The notes beneath the pieces are model-generated. The model was given only the letters and a program-made list of their open reading frames with translations, was not told the DNA's origin and searched no databases. The translations under genes were made by a program, and so were the position numbers. A DNA stretch of 48,722 nucleotides from Bacteroidota bacterium (GTDB lineage Bacteria; Bacteroidota; Bacteroidia; Chitinophagales; Chitinophagaceae): NCBI GenBank assembly GCA_005800655.1, contig SYEV01000108.1:1-48722 (forward strand). The letters are read 5' to 3'. This document shows, piece after piece, positions 18,784 to 27,885 of this stretch. Each line of letters starts with the position of its first letter. The stretch's first letter is position 1.

Positions 18784-19530
18784 ATGAAAAATAAACTTTA
18801 CGATATTATCACGCAGGGAAAATCAAATGCCAAAAAAGCATTTGCTGTTTTAATTGACCCTGATAAAATAAATGAGCAAAGTTTAACCCAAACCATTGAC
18901 ATTGCCGTTAAGTCGAAAGTTGATTATTTTTTTGTAGGTGGCAGTTTAGTAGTGACCGATACTTTGGATACCGTAGTGGCAAGTATCAAAAAACAATGTA
19001 ACATTCCTGTGATACTTTTTCCTGGATCCCCTGATCAAATAACACCAAAAGCAGATGCCCTTTTATATTTGTCTTTAATATCTGGACGTAATGCAGAATT
19101 ACTCATAGGGCAACATGTGATCAGTGCCCCTTTTGTGAAGAAAAGTGGTCTTGAAATCATCTCAGTTGGCTATATGCTCATTGATGGCGGTACCCCAACT
19201 ACTGTTTCCTACATTTCAAATTCAAACCCGATTCCTTCGAATAAAAATGATATCGCATTGTGCACGGCCATGGCTGGAGAAATGCTGGGCCTAAAATTAA
19301 TATACATGGATGCTGGAAGTGGTGCTCAAAAAGCCATTCCTACTGAAATGATTGCAAAAGTGAGTGCACATATTCAAATACCTTTAGTCGTTGGCGGTGG
19401 TATTACCACACCTGAAAAAGCAAAACAAAACTGTATTGCTGGCGCTGATATTATAGTGGTTGGCAATGCCGTTGAAAAAGATCCGACATTGATTCAAGCC
19501 ATCGCTGAAGCGATTCATAGTTTGAACTAA
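18784..19530 (+). CDS. Geranylgeranylglyceryl/heptaprenylglyceryl phosphate synthase (PcrB/GGGPS family)
   Basis: A 248-residue TIM-barrel prenyltransferase that links sn-glycerol-1-phosphate to a polyprenyl diphosphate through an ether bond. Motifs: AFAVLIDPDKI, DYFFVGGSLVVTD, VILFPGSPDQI, YMDAGSGAQ and VVGGGITTPEKA, the last being the phosphate-binding loop. Family members are known in Archaea, Firmicutes (PcrB) and Bacteroidota. The ATG at 18784 gives MKNKLYDIIT; an upstream in-frame alternative would add a non-conserved tail. It stands alone, with no glycerol-1-phosphate dehydrogenase or second prenyltransferase beside it. Chain length cannot be predicted by eye. Confidence 0.93.
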   Translation: MKNKLYDIITQGKSNAKKAFAVLIDPDKINEQSLTQTIDIAVKSKVDYFFVGGSLVVTDTLDTVVASIKKQCNIPVILFPGSPDQITPKADALLYLSLISGRNAELLIGQHVISAPFVKKSGLEIISVGYMLIDGGTPTTVSYISNSNPIPSNKNDIALCTAMAGEMLGLKLIYMDAGSGAQKAIPTEMIAKVSAHIQIPLVVGGGITTPEKAKQNCIAGADIIVVGNAVEKDPTLIQAIAEAIHSLN

Positions 19531-19579
19531 ATTTGCCCTAATAAGCCCTTAAAAAATAGGATGTATTAATGACGGCGTT

Positions 19580-20314
19580 TTAGAAGCTCATCATTTCCTT
19601 GAATTTCACCGTTTGACGTCGGCTAATTTCAATTTTTTCTCCGCCCTTTAATTCCACCAATAACCCGCCATTAAAGTAGGGTTCTATTTTTTCAATCCAA
19701 TGTAAGTTGATGATATGCTTGCGATTGGCCCTAAAAAATACATGCTCATCCAATCGGTCTTCTAATGCATTTAATGACTTTAATATTAGAGGTTTGTGGC
19801 TGGAAAAATATACTTTGGCATAGTTCCCCACACTTTCAAATAACCTAATTTCCGCCAATTTAACAAACCAACATTTCTCTCCTTCTTTTACAAACACTTG
19901 ATCAGCTTCAGTCAAAGGCCCTCTGGTAGATGCGCCCAAGAGGCTAGCTTGTTCTAATGTTAATTCGTTTTGTAATTTTTGAATGGCGTCACTTAATCTA
20001 TTGGGATCAATGGGCTTTAACAAGTAATCCAATGCATTTACCTCAAAAGCTTTTAAGGCAAATTCATCAAATGCAGTAGTGAAAATAACCTTTGGTGCTT
20101 TTTCTAATTCTCCTAAAAAATCAAACCCAGTTTTACCTGGCATTTGAATATCTAAAAATATCAAATCGGGACGCGCCAATTCTATTTTTTCAACACCTTC
20201 ATTCACCCCACTCGCTTCATCAATTATTTGAATTTCGGTATGTTGTTCTAGTAATTTTTTTAGCTCATTGCGCGCTAATCTTTCATCATCAATAATTATG
20301 GCTGTTATTGGCAT
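19580..20314 (-). CDS. LytTR-family response regulator
   Basis: 244 residues: receiver domain (1-120) with phospho-acceptor Asp55 in LIFLDIQMPG, acidic pair DDE at 9-11, and the switch segment VIFTTAFDEFALKAF with ...LLKPI. A C-terminal LytTR DNA-binding domain follows (about 140-240; FVKEGEKCWFVKLAEIRLFE, FFRANRKHIINLHWIEKI, GEKIEISRRQTVKFKEMM). It lies 10 bp downstream of the LytS-type kinase and forms a two-component system with it. The target is not visible; neither neighbouring gene is an obvious regulon member. Confidence 0.95.
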   Translation of the reverse strand: MPITAIIIDDERLARNELKKLLEQHTEIQIIDEASGVNEGVEKIELARPDLIFLDIQMPGKTGFDFLGELEKAPKVIFTTAFDEFALKAFEVNALDYLLKPIDPNRLSDAIQKLQNELTLEQASLLGASTRGPLTEADQVFVKEGEKCWFVKLAEIRLFESVGNYAKVYFSSHKPLILKSLNALEDRLDEHVFFRANRKHIINLHWIEKIEPYFNGGLLVELKGGEKIEISRRQTVKFKEMMSF

Positions 20315-20324
20315 ATACTTTTTT

Positions 20325-21425
20325 TTAAGCTGAAATTGGAATTTTTAATTTTGCTGTAACTTGATTAGGTGCATCTTGGTAAATCTCAAACTCCGCCATT
20401 CCTTTGTATAAAATATTTAATCGTTCTCTGGTACTTTGTAATCCAAAACCATCCTTCTCCACCTTTTCTAAAACACCTGTATTTTGAACGAACAACACAT
20501 GTTTATCGTCTTCAAATTTTGATATAATTTTTATTTGACAAACCCCTGGCTGCTTGCTCAACCCGTGTTTAATAGCATTTTCAACCAGCGTTTGCAACAT
20601 CATTGGCGGTACTTTGTTTTGAAGTGTCGTTGCATCTACTTCGTAGATCACCTGTAATCTATCTTCAAAGCGAATATATTCCAATGCTAAGTAATCCTTA
20701 ACAATGGTTAACTCCTTATCGAGTGTTGTGATTTCAACTTTATCAGCTTGAATACTGCTTCTTAAAATATTACTGAGCTCTGTAATTGCTTGCCTAGCCC
20801 TGTTTGGGTTTTCATCTACTAATGCACGAATACTATTTAATGCATTAAAAATAAAATGCGGATTAATTTGCGACTTGATTGTTTTTAATTCTAATTCCTT
20901 GATTAAAGATTCAAGCTTTATTTTATTAATTGCTTCAGAATTACTGAACTCTATAAAATGCCAAAGCATGTATACCGAAATCCAAATTAATGAAATGGAT
21001 GTGTCAAATACAAGACTTATAAAAAAGCGTTTTGTAACCCTAGCCGTATTCCATTCTGAAACTATACTTTGAATATGTAAACTAGGCAACGTGTATTGTG
21101 TCATTCTTCGTCCAGCATCGTACAACTTAAAAATTTCAAAAATGCTGCTAATTAAAAAACTAAACAAAACAGCATACCCAAAAAATAACAACAAAATTTT
21201 CCACCATTGGCCCGATGGCATGGGTGGGCGAAGTCCTACCCTTAAAATAAGTAGTCTCAATAAATGCGTCAAACTTAGCCCTAACAAAAGATTGATAAAC
21301 ATTCTTGGATAAAAAACAGGGCTCAATTGCCTTTCTAGTACGTAGGAAAAAAAGATCAGGGTAAGCCCATAACTGAGCCATCCTGCAATTTGACACATCC
21401 AATACCGGGTTTGATTGTTTTTCAT
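20325..21425 (-). CDS. LytS/YehU-type sensor histidine kinase
   Basis: 366 residues. Four hydrophobic segments in the first 160 residues form a membrane sensor without a recognised ligand domain. The His_kinase motif is SQINPHFIFNALNSIRALV with phospho-acceptor His190. An HATPase domain follows with N-box LVENAIKHGL and a G-box-like GFGLQSTRERL. It is co-transcribed with the LytTR regulator (10-bp gap). A TAAATTTG box ends five bases before the ATG, so the mRNA may be leaderless. The signal sensed is unknown. Confidence 0.94.
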   Translation of the reverse strand: MKNNQTRYWMCQIAGWLSYGLTLIFFSYVLERQLSPVFYPRMFINLLLGLSLTHLLRLLILRVGLRPPMPSGQWWKILLLFFGYAVLFSFLISSIFEIFKLYDAGRRMTQYTLPSLHIQSIVSEWNTARVTKRFFISLVFDTSISLIWISVYMLWHFIEFSNSEAINKIKLESLIKELELKTIKSQINPHFIFNALNSIRALVDENPNRARQAITELSNILRSSIQADKVEITTLDKELTIVKDYLALEYIRFEDRLQVIYEVDATTLQNKVPPMMLQTLVENAIKHGLSKQPGVCQIKIISKFEDDKHVLFVQNTGVLEKVEKDGFGLQSTRERLNILYKGMAEFEIYQDAPNQVTAKLKIPISA

Positions 21426-21430
21426 CTTCT

Positions 21431-21438
21431 CAAATTTA
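21431..21438 (-). promoter_or_regulatory. -7 box abutting the LytS-type kinase start
   Basis: TAAATTTG on the minus strand, five bases from the ATG at 21425, the same spacing as at metG. No clear -33 TTG, so weaker. Confidence 0.45.
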
Positions 21439-21575
21439 CTCCAATTCCAGCTGTAATTAGGGCCAGTTTGGGATTAATGGTCGAATAGCTGGTTACACGG
21501 CAATGATTTTCGTCATTTTAAACTTTTGCTATATTTTTATGTTATTAACTTACTTTTACATTCCAAATTGTTTAA

Positions 21576-23498
21576 ATGCAAATAACAGCCGGACCTCTTT
21601 TAAATACCATCAATACACCTCAGGACTTGAAAAAAGTGAGCAGGGAACAATTGCATCAGGTATGTAATGAATTAAGACAATACATTATTGATGTTGTTAG
21701 TATTCATGGAGGCCACTTTTCTGCAAGCCTCGGTGTAGTGGAACTTAGCGTGGCATTGCATTATGTTTACAATACCCCTTATGATCAATTAGTTTGGGAT
21801 GTAGGTCATCAGGCTTATGGACACAAAATTTTAACAGGTCGTCGCGATCAATTTATTACCAACAGAAAATACAAGGGTTTAAGTGGTTTCCCAAAACGAA
21901 GTGAAAGCGAGTATGATACTTTTGGGGTGGGTCATTCCTCTACCTCCATCTCAGCAGCGCTCGGAATGGCTATGGCTGCCAAATACAAGGGCGAAAATAG
22001 AAAGTCAGTGGCAATTATTGGGGATGGCTCTATGACCGCAGGCATGGCTTTTGAAGCAATGAACCATGCAGGAATTGCAGATAGTGATGTGTTGATTATA
22101 TTGAATGATAACAATATGAGTATTGACCCCAATGTTGGGGCTTTAAGAGAATACTTAACAGATATTAGTACTTCACCCACTTATAATAAAGTGCGGGATG
22201 AAATTTGGAACCTGATGGGTAAATTACCAATTGGTAAAAACTTCACCCGCGAAATGGCTTCTAAAATGGAAGCAAGTGTAAAAGGAGTTGTTTCTAAAAG
22301 CAGTAATATTTTTGAAGCTTTACAACTAAGATATTTTGGCCCAATTGATGGACATAATATTGCCAATTTGGTGGATACTTTGAATGACCTTAAGGAAATT
22401 CCTGGCCCTAAACTATTGCATATAATTACGGTGAAAGGAAAGGGTTATGCATTGGCTGAAAAAGACCAAACCAAATGGCATGCCCCAGGTTTGTTTGATA
22501 AATTAACAGGGGAAATAATTAAGAAAAAGATTGAAACCCCACAACCTCCAAAATACCAAGATGTATTTGGACATAGTATTGTTGAATTGGCAAAAGTGAA
22601 TCCTCAAATTATGGGCGTAACGCCTGCAATGCCAAGTGGCTCTTCTTTAAAATTCATGATGGATGAAATGCCGCACCGTGCATTTGATGTAGGCATTTGT
22701 GAACAACATGCTGTTACCTTAAGTGCTGGACTTGCAACGCAAGGCATCAAAGTTTTTTGCAATATTTATTCTTCTTTTATGCAACGGGCATATGACCAAG
22801 TCATTCATGATGTTGCAATTCAAAAATTACCTGTCGTATTTTGTTTGGATCGCGCTGGTTTGGTTGGAGAAGATGGTCCAACACATCATGGCTGTTATGA
22901 TATTGCTTTTTTTAGATGTATTCCAAATATGATTATTAGCGCACCTATGAACGAACAAGAATTACGCAATTTGATGTACACGGCACAACTTCCTGAAACC
23001 AGCCTACCTTTTGTCATTCGCTACCCAAGAGGAGAAGGCGTTATGGTGGATTGGCAAAAACCTTTTGAGAAAATAGAAATTGGCAAAGGCCGCAAACTAA
23101 AGGATGGTAAGGATATCGCAATTTTAAGTTTTGGACACCCTGGTAATTTTGTTCAAACAGCGATTCGCAATTTACGTCCAGAAGGTATTGACCCAGCGCA
23201 TTATGATATTCGATTTGTAAAACCTTTGGATACAGATTTATTACATGAAGTATTTCAAAACTATTCCATGATTATCACTGTGGAAGATGCAACAGTAGTG
23301 GGTGGTTTTGGTTCAGCTATTTTAGAATTCATGAACGAAAATAACTACACCGCTAAAATTAAAATTTTAGGAATACCTGATGCCATTGTAGAACATGGCA
23401 CTTTAAAAGAATTACAAAACGAATGTCATTATGATACAAATGCAATTATGGACACTGTAAAATCCTTATTAGGAAAAACATTGCTTACAGAGGTGTAA
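21576..23498 (+). CDS. dxs: 1-deoxy-D-xylulose-5-phosphate synthase
   Basis: Condenses pyruvate and glyceraldehyde 3-phosphate, the first step of the MEP isoprenoid pathway. 640 residues. The thiamine-diphosphate motif runs from GDGSMTAG (149-156) to LNDNN (176-180). GGHFSASLGVVELSVALH is typical of Dxs, and the transketolase-like central domain has FDVGICEQHAVTLSAGLA and RAGLVGEDGPTHHG. The ATG at 21576 is close to the expected N-terminus. It is divergent from the LytS/LytTR operon across 150 bp. It may supply prenyl precursors for the nearby GGGPS, but they are not in one operon. Confidence 0.97.
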   Translation: MQITAGPLLNTINTPQDLKKVSREQLHQVCNELRQYIIDVVSIHGGHFSASLGVVELSVALHYVYNTPYDQLVWDVGHQAYGHKILTGRRDQFITNRKYKGLSGFPKRSESEYDTFGVGHSSTSISAALGMAMAAKYKGENRKSVAIIGDGSMTAGMAFEAMNHAGIADSDVLIILNDNNMSIDPNVGALREYLTDISTSPTYNKVRDEIWNLMGKLPIGKNFTREMASKMEASVKGVVSKSSNIFEALQLRYFGPIDGHNIANLVDTLNDLKEIPGPKLLHIITVKGKGYALAEKDQTKWHAPGLFDKLTGEIIKKKIETPQPPKYQDVFGHSIVELAKVNPQIMGVTPAMPSGSSLKFMMDEMPHRAFDVGICEQHAVTLSAGLATQGIKVFCNIYSSFMQRAYDQVIHDVAIQKLPVVFCLDRAGLVGEDGPTHHGCYDIAFFRCIPNMIISAPMNEQELRNLMYTAQLPETSLPFVIRYPRGEGVMVDWQKPFEKIEIGKGRKLKDGKDIAILSFGHPGNFVQTAIRNLRPEGIDPAHYDIRFVKPLDTDLLHEVFQNYSMIITVEDATVVGGFGSAILEFMNENNYTAKIKILGIPDAIVEHGTLKELQNECHYDTNAIMDTVKSLLGKTLLTEV

Positions 23499-23529
23499 CT
23501 ACAGAAAAATAAAATTCCAGAAAGAGGTA

Positions 23530-24384
23530 TTATAGTTGGTAAAATAAAGTGGCATTTTTAAAATACACTTTCTCTTGATCTATTATTGGCAAACAATTTT
23601 CAATAATTTCACGGTAGGCATTGATGGATTTAACAAACCCGCCCGCCAATAACGATACTGGCCAATCGCCCCCACAAAAACAACGATCCGTTCCAAATTT
23701 TTCCAGCGCATACTCAATACTAGCTTGAATATCAGCGGATGTCCAAGTTTCAAATTTGCCAGTAGCTAAAGCTAACCCTGAAATTTTTGCATGTATATTT
23801 TTATGCTGTGCCGCCAACTTGATATTGGTGCGCCAAATATCCATTTGTGATTGATGGGGTATTGGTGGATTATTCAAATGATCCAGTACTAAATTTAAAC
23901 TAGGGATTTTTTCAGCAATGGTGATTGCCGCTTTTAAATGTGCTTCCTTCACGCCCACAATATCATAGGTGATATGATGGTGTGCTAAAATTTTCAAACT
24001 TTCAATTACCTTATCTTGCAACAACCAATGATCATTGGCTTCGTTATGAATTAAGTGCCGAATGCCTTTAATGTAAGGCTGGGTGGCTTTCCAATTTTCA
24101 ATAAGTGCCTGTGTTTTTGAAGGATCTTCTAAGGGCACCCAACCCACAACGCCATTGATCCAATCATTTTGCGCTGCAGCACTTAACATTAATTCAGTAT
24201 CGTCTATATTATTTGCCGCTTGCACTAAAACAGCACTCGTCACATTGACTTTTGGTAATTGCGGATATAATTCGTCAGGTAAATAATTGCGAGCTAAAAT
24301 AGAAGTATCTCCTTGCAACCAACTATAATGAACTTTGATCAAGTCCCAGATATGAACATGGGTATCAATAATGGGTATCGACAT
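23530..24384 (-). CDS. Amidohydrolase-family (Amidohydro_2) metal-dependent hydrolase
   Basis: A 284-residue TIM-barrel hydrolase resembling L-fuconolactonase and related lactonases. Seen: metal-site start DTHVHIWD (His9, His11), VVGWVPLEDPS, IKGIRHLIHNE, LNLVLDHLNNPP, HAKISGLA, and the C-terminal DRCFCGGDWPVS with its conserved aspartate. Such enzymes hydrolyse sugar lactones or aromatic-derived lactones. No sugar-catabolic gene is adjacent, so the substrate cannot be fixed. It lies between dxs (convergent) and scpA (same strand, 42 bp). Confidence 0.85.
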   Translation of the reverse strand: MSIPIIDTHVHIWDLIKVHYSWLQGDTSILARNYLPDELYPQLPKVNVTSAVLVQAANNIDDTELMLSAAAQNDWINGVVGWVPLEDPSKTQALIENWKATQPYIKGIRHLIHNEANDHWLLQDKVIESLKILAHHHITYDIVGVKEAHLKAAITIAEKIPSLNLVLDHLNNPPIPHQSQMDIWRTNIKLAAQHKNIHAKISGLALATGKFETWTSADIQASIEYALEKFGTDRCFCGGDWPVSLLAGGFVKSINAYREIIENCLPIIDQEKVYFKNATLFYQL

Positions 24385-24426
24385 AATTAAAATAAATTTA
24401 TATCGCTGAAATTCAACTGCACCTTA

Positions 24427-25308
24427 CTAATTTAAACTTGGATCAAAATCACCTTCACCCAAAGTTGACTGGTCTACTGCTTCATCCTTAAATGCTTCTA
24501 AATTAGGGGTTTCATAGGAATCAAAGGTATCAATATGTCCAGGCTCTAAATCTTCTTCGCGATTTTCATTCCATTCAATAATGAAATTATTACGTCCTTC
24601 CCCCACCAGTAACTTCATATATTTTTGTTGCGCTAATTCAAGAATGGATAAGAAAAAGAATAAGGCTTGAACGCGGTCTTGACAAACATCAAACACTTTT
24701 TCAAATGCCACTGTTTTTCCTTCCTGAACTGTTTTCAATAAATATTCCCGACTACTCTCCATGGTATAGTTATACCTAACAACAGTATGTACCGGACGAT
24801 TTTGTCTTTCTTGCAAACGGGTCATTACTTTTTCAAATGACTTCATCAATTTAAATAAAGTAACGGTTTGCAACTCGGTCCCTTCTGCAGCTTCCTCCCC
24901 TACAATAGACATTTCTTGTTTGATATTTCCGCGCTTCATCATCAACATCCTAAGGGATTCCAAATCGGCCATTTGCACAGCTGCTTCCTTATACTTTTTG
25001 TATTCTAGGATTTTATCAATCAATTCTTGTCTTGGATCAATTTCATTGCCTGAAGCGTCTAACTCCTTTCTTGGTAATAACAATTTTGCCTTGATACGCA
25101 TTAGGGTAGATACGAACAAGATGAACTCGCTACTTAATTCAATATTCAACTTTTCCTCTTGATGGATAAAGTCCAAAAAATCATTAATAATTTTAGTGAT
25201 TTGGATATTATAGATATCCATTTCGTCACGCTCAATAAAAAAAAGCAATAAGTCAAATGGCCCCTCAAATTGGTCCACTTTGATCGAATAATTAGTGTGC
25301 TGGCTCAT
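24427..25308 (-). CDS. scpA: Segregation and condensation protein A
   Basis: ScpA is the kleisin that, with ScpB, bridges the SMC dimer for chromosome condensation and segregation. 293 residues. The N-terminal kleisin motif is FEGPFDLLLFFIERDEMDIYN (about 14-34), followed by FILFVSTLMRIKAKLLLPRKE. A C-terminal winged helix (FDVCQDRVQALFFFLSILELAQQ) and an acidic tail close the protein. ScpB and SMC are not nearby. The ATG at 25308 is clear. Confidence 0.93.
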   Translation of the reverse strand: MSQHTNYSIKVDQFEGPFDLLLFFIERDEMDIYNIQITKIINDFLDFIHQEEKLNIELSSEFILFVSTLMRIKAKLLLPRKELDASGNEIDPRQELIDKILEYKKYKEAAVQMADLESLRMLMMKRGNIKQEMSIVGEEAAEGTELQTVTLFKLMKSFEKVMTRLQERQNRPVHTVVRYNYTMESSREYLLKTVQEGKTVAFEKVFDVCQDRVQALFFFLSILELAQQKYMKLLVGEGRNNFIIEWNENREEDLEPGHIDTFDSYETPNLEAFKDEAVDQSTLGEGDFDPSLN

Positions 25309-25408
25309 ACCTACAAAGAAAAGGAATCATCATTAAATTAGCGTTAATTGATAGATTATTTATCCACTTTTAATCAAATAAATAGCATCTTTGCCCAAAT
25401 TTTACTTC

Positions 25409-26299
25409 ATGAACAAAAAGTTGATCAATTGGGGCATTTTTATACTACTTTCTGTTATTTGGGGAAGCTCCTTTTTATTGATGAAGATAGGAATGCAAGC
25501 CGGCACCGTGCAATTGAGCCCTTACCAAGTTGCTTCCTTAAGGATGGTATTTTCGGGTTTGGTATTACTCCCTTTCGGTTTAAAAGCATTACAACAAATT
25601 CCTAAAAATAAATTAGGCCTCGTTATTTTATCAGGCATTATTGGAAATTTTATTCCTGCCTACTTATTTTGTATTGCCGAAACAAAAATTGATAGTGCTT
25701 TGGCTGGTATACTCAATTCACTTACCCCTTTATTCACCATTATTGTAGGGATGGTTGTTTTTAAAATCAGTATTGACCCAAAGAAAATGGGTGGTATATT
25801 ATTGGGATTAGTTGGATTATGTATTTCGGTGTTGGCCGGGAAAACGCTACACTTTGAAAACATTTCCTTTAGTATTTTTATTATCCTTGCTACTATATGC
25901 TATGGCTTCAATGTGAATATGGTAGGAAAGCATATGCAAAATATTAGTGCAATCAATATTGCTTCGCTTGCATTTTCATTTTCCATAATACCAGGCATGG
26001 TCATTTTATATACGACAGGTTATTTTAGTTATGATTTCACTAACCCAGCTTTATTAAATGCAACTTTAGCAAGTGGCACCTTGGGCGTAATCAACACCTC
26101 CATTGCATCTATATTATTTTATGTTTTAGTGAAACGTGCAGGTATTTTATTTGCATCCACAGTGACCTATGCAATCCCATTTGTTTCCTTAGCCATGGGC
26201 TTGTTATACAATGAAGCAATACATCCAATGCGCCTATTGGGCCTCGCTATTATACTTTGTGGCGTTTATATTGTAAATAAAAGAAGCACCGCCAAATAA
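25409..26299 (+). CDS. EamA/DMT-superfamily permease
   Basis: 296 residues with about ten membrane helices in two EamA repeats. The N-terminal repeat begins LINWGIFILLSVIWGSSFLLMKIG; the second repeat, from about residue 150, ends RLLGLAIILCGVYIVNKR. The family exports amino acids or other small metabolites; the substrate is unknown. I moved the start from a TTG at 25391 to the ATG at 25409 (MNKKLINWG). CATCTTTG at 25386-25393 is a near-match -7 box. It ends one base from the stop of the convergent frr. Confidence 0.88.
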   Translation: MNKKLINWGIFILLSVIWGSSFLLMKIGMQAGTVQLSPYQVASLRMVFSGLVLLPFGLKALQQIPKNKLGLVILSGIIGNFIPAYLFCIAETKIDSALAGILNSLTPLFTIIVGMVVFKISIDPKKMGGILLGLVGLCISVLAGKTLHFENISFSIFIILATICYGFNVNMVGKHMQNISAINIASLAFSFSIIPGMVILYTTGYFSYDFTNPALLNATLASGTLGVINTSIASILFYVLVKRAGILFASTVTYAIPFVSLAMGLLYNEAIHPMRLLGLAIILCGVYIVNKRSTAK

Positions 26300-26300
26300 C

Positions 26301-26864
26301 CTATACGGTCATCATTTCTTTTTCCTTGGCTTCTAAATGTTTTTCAACCAACGCAATATACTTATCAGTCAATGATTGAATGGTATCTTCCGCTCCTTTA
26401 CAAATATCTTCACTCATGCCATCCTTCTGTAATTTTTTTACTTGTTCAATATGATCTCTTCTAATATTGCGAATTGCTACTTTGCTAACTTCTCCTTCAC
26501 CACTTGCCTTTTTAAATAATTCCTTTCTACGTTCTTCTGTGAGTGGCGGCATAAATAAACGAATATTGACACCATCATTTTGTGGCGTAATTCCAATATT
26601 AGCTGCCATGATTGATCTTTCAATTAAAGGCAACATATTTTTTTCCCAAGGTTGAATACTGATGGTTCTAGCGTCCAACACCTGCACATTCGCAACTTGA
26701 CTTATCGGTGTAGGTGTACCATAATAGTCAACATTAATTCCTTCTAAAATGGAAGGTGTTGCCTTTCCAGCCCTAATCTTAGTTAATTCAATTTCTAAGT
26801 GATTAATGGCCTTTTTCATAGCCAATTCCGCTTCCCCACTAATTTTTTGTAATTCGTCCGACAT
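26301..26864 (-). CDS. frr: Ribosome recycling factor
   Basis: RRF splits the post-termination ribosome together with EF-G. With the ATG at 26864 it is 187 residues, the family norm; a longer open frame to 26930 would add a non-conserved N-terminal tail. Motifs: LTKIRAGKATPSILEGINVDYYGTP (described as RRF domain I start), SIQPWEKNML, and VAIRNIRRDHIEQVKKL near the C-terminal helix. A TAGCTTTG box lies 20 nt upstream of this ATG. No tsf or pyrH gene is adjacent. Confidence 0.97.
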   Translation of the reverse strand: MSDELQKISGEAELAMKKAINHLEIELTKIRAGKATPSILEGINVDYYGTPTPISQVANVQVLDARTISIQPWEKNMLPLIERSIMAANIGITPQNDGVNIRLFMPPLTEERRKELFKKASGEGEVSKVAIRNIRRDHIEQVKKLQKDGMSEDICKGAEDTIQSLTDKYIALVEKHLEAKEKEMMTV

Positions 26865-26884
26865 ATTAGAATGATTTGAGTAAA

Positions 26885-26892
26885 CAAAGCTA
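26885..26892 (-). promoter_or_regulatory. -7 box of the frr promoter
   Basis: TAGCTTTG on the minus strand matches TAnnTTTG and ends 20 nt upstream of the frr ATG, which supports the shorter start. Confidence 0.55.
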
Positions 26893-26968
26893 CGCAAATC
26901 ATCGTATTGTTCATCCCCCTTTTTAAGCATTTTTTAAAAGTTTTCGCCAACATTTAGGGGATGAATTC

Positions 26969-26976
26969 TATCTTTG
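26969..26976 (+). promoter_or_regulatory. -7 box of the transketolase promoter
   Basis: TATCTTTG, a perfect TAnnTTTG, 21 nt upstream of the ATG at 26998. A weak TTTTCG at 26941-26946 is in the -33 position. Confidence 0.6.
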
Positions 26977-26997
26977 TGCCCTACTGATACAAATATT

Positions 26998-27837
26998 ATG
27001 GCAACTACCGATTTAACTAAAATTGCATCTCAAATTAGAAGAGATATCGTAAGAATGGTTCATGCACAACAAAGCGGCCACCCAGGTGGTTCTTTAGGCT
27101 GTACCGATTTTTTAACTGCCTTGTATTTTAAGGTATTAAAACATGATAATAGTTTTTCAATGGATGGAAAAGAAGAGGATCTTTTCTTTTTATCCAATGG
27201 ACATATTTCACCTGTTTTTTATTCTGTACTTGCAAGATCTGGTTATTTTGATGTAAAAGAATTAGCCACTTTCAGAAAAATAAATTCTCGTTTACAAGGG
27301 CATCCAACCACCCACGAACATTTACCAGGCATTCGTATTGCGAGTGGGTCATTAGGACAAGGGATGAGTGTTGCCATTGGTGCGGCATTATCAAAAAAAT
27401 ACAATAACGATGATCGCACTGTTTATTGTTTACATGGTGATGGCGAATTACAAGAAGGACAAATTTGGGAATCAATCATGTTTGCTGCACATAATAAAGT
27501 AGATAATTTAATTGCAACTGTAGATGTGAATGGCCAACAAATTGATGGCCCATTAAGTAAAGTATTATCACTAGATAGTTTAGAAGATAAATTCAAAGCA
27601 TTTAATTGGACCGTTTTACATATGGATGGTCACAATATGGACGAAATTGTTGCCACTTTAGATAATGCGAAAGCTTTAACTGGACAAGGCAAACCAATTT
27701 GCATATTAATGAAAACTGAAATGGGCAAGGGTGTTGATTTTATGGAAGGCAGCCATGAGTGGCATGGTATAGCGCCTAACGATGAGCAACTTGCAAAAGC
27801 ATTAGGTCAATTAGAAGAAACCTTGGGCGATTATTGA
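26998..27837 (+). CDS. Transketolase, N-terminal (thiamine-binding) subunit
   Basis: 279 residues, equal to only the N-terminal third to half of a full transketolase. Seen: SGHPGGSLGCTDFLTALYF, GHPTTHEHLPGIRIASGSLGQGMS, and the ThDP motif GDGELQEGQIWES ... VDVNGQQIDG. It ends normally after DFMEGSHEWHG. Such split transketolases need a separate C-terminal subunit, which is usually encoded next door; here the next gene is on the other strand. The start is the ATG at 26998, not the TTG at 26974, which overlaps the promoter box. Confidence 0.92.
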   Translation: MATTDLTKIASQIRRDIVRMVHAQQSGHPGGSLGCTDFLTALYFKVLKHDNSFSMDGKEEDLFFLSNGHISPVFYSVLARSGYFDVKELATFRKINSRLQGHPTTHEHLPGIRIASGSLGQGMSVAIGAALSKKYNNDDRTVYCLHGDGELQEGQIWESIMFAAHNKVDNLIATVDVNGQQIDGPLSKVLSLDSLEDKFKAFNWTVLHMDGHNMDEIVATLDNAKALTGQGKPICILMKTEMGKGVDFMEGSHEWHGIAPNDEQLAKALGQLEETLGDY

Positions 27838-27877
27838 TTTAATAGCGATTTTTATAAAATATAAAATCGCTATTAAA
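27838..27877. terminator. Stem-loop terminator after the transketolase subunit
   Basis: Arms 27838-27852 (TTTAATAGCGATTTT) and 27863-27877, perfect 15 bp, 10-nt loop, starting right after the stop codon. T-rich on both sides; it separates two convergent genes. Confidence 0.75.
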
Positions 27878-27885
27878 TCCTCTTT

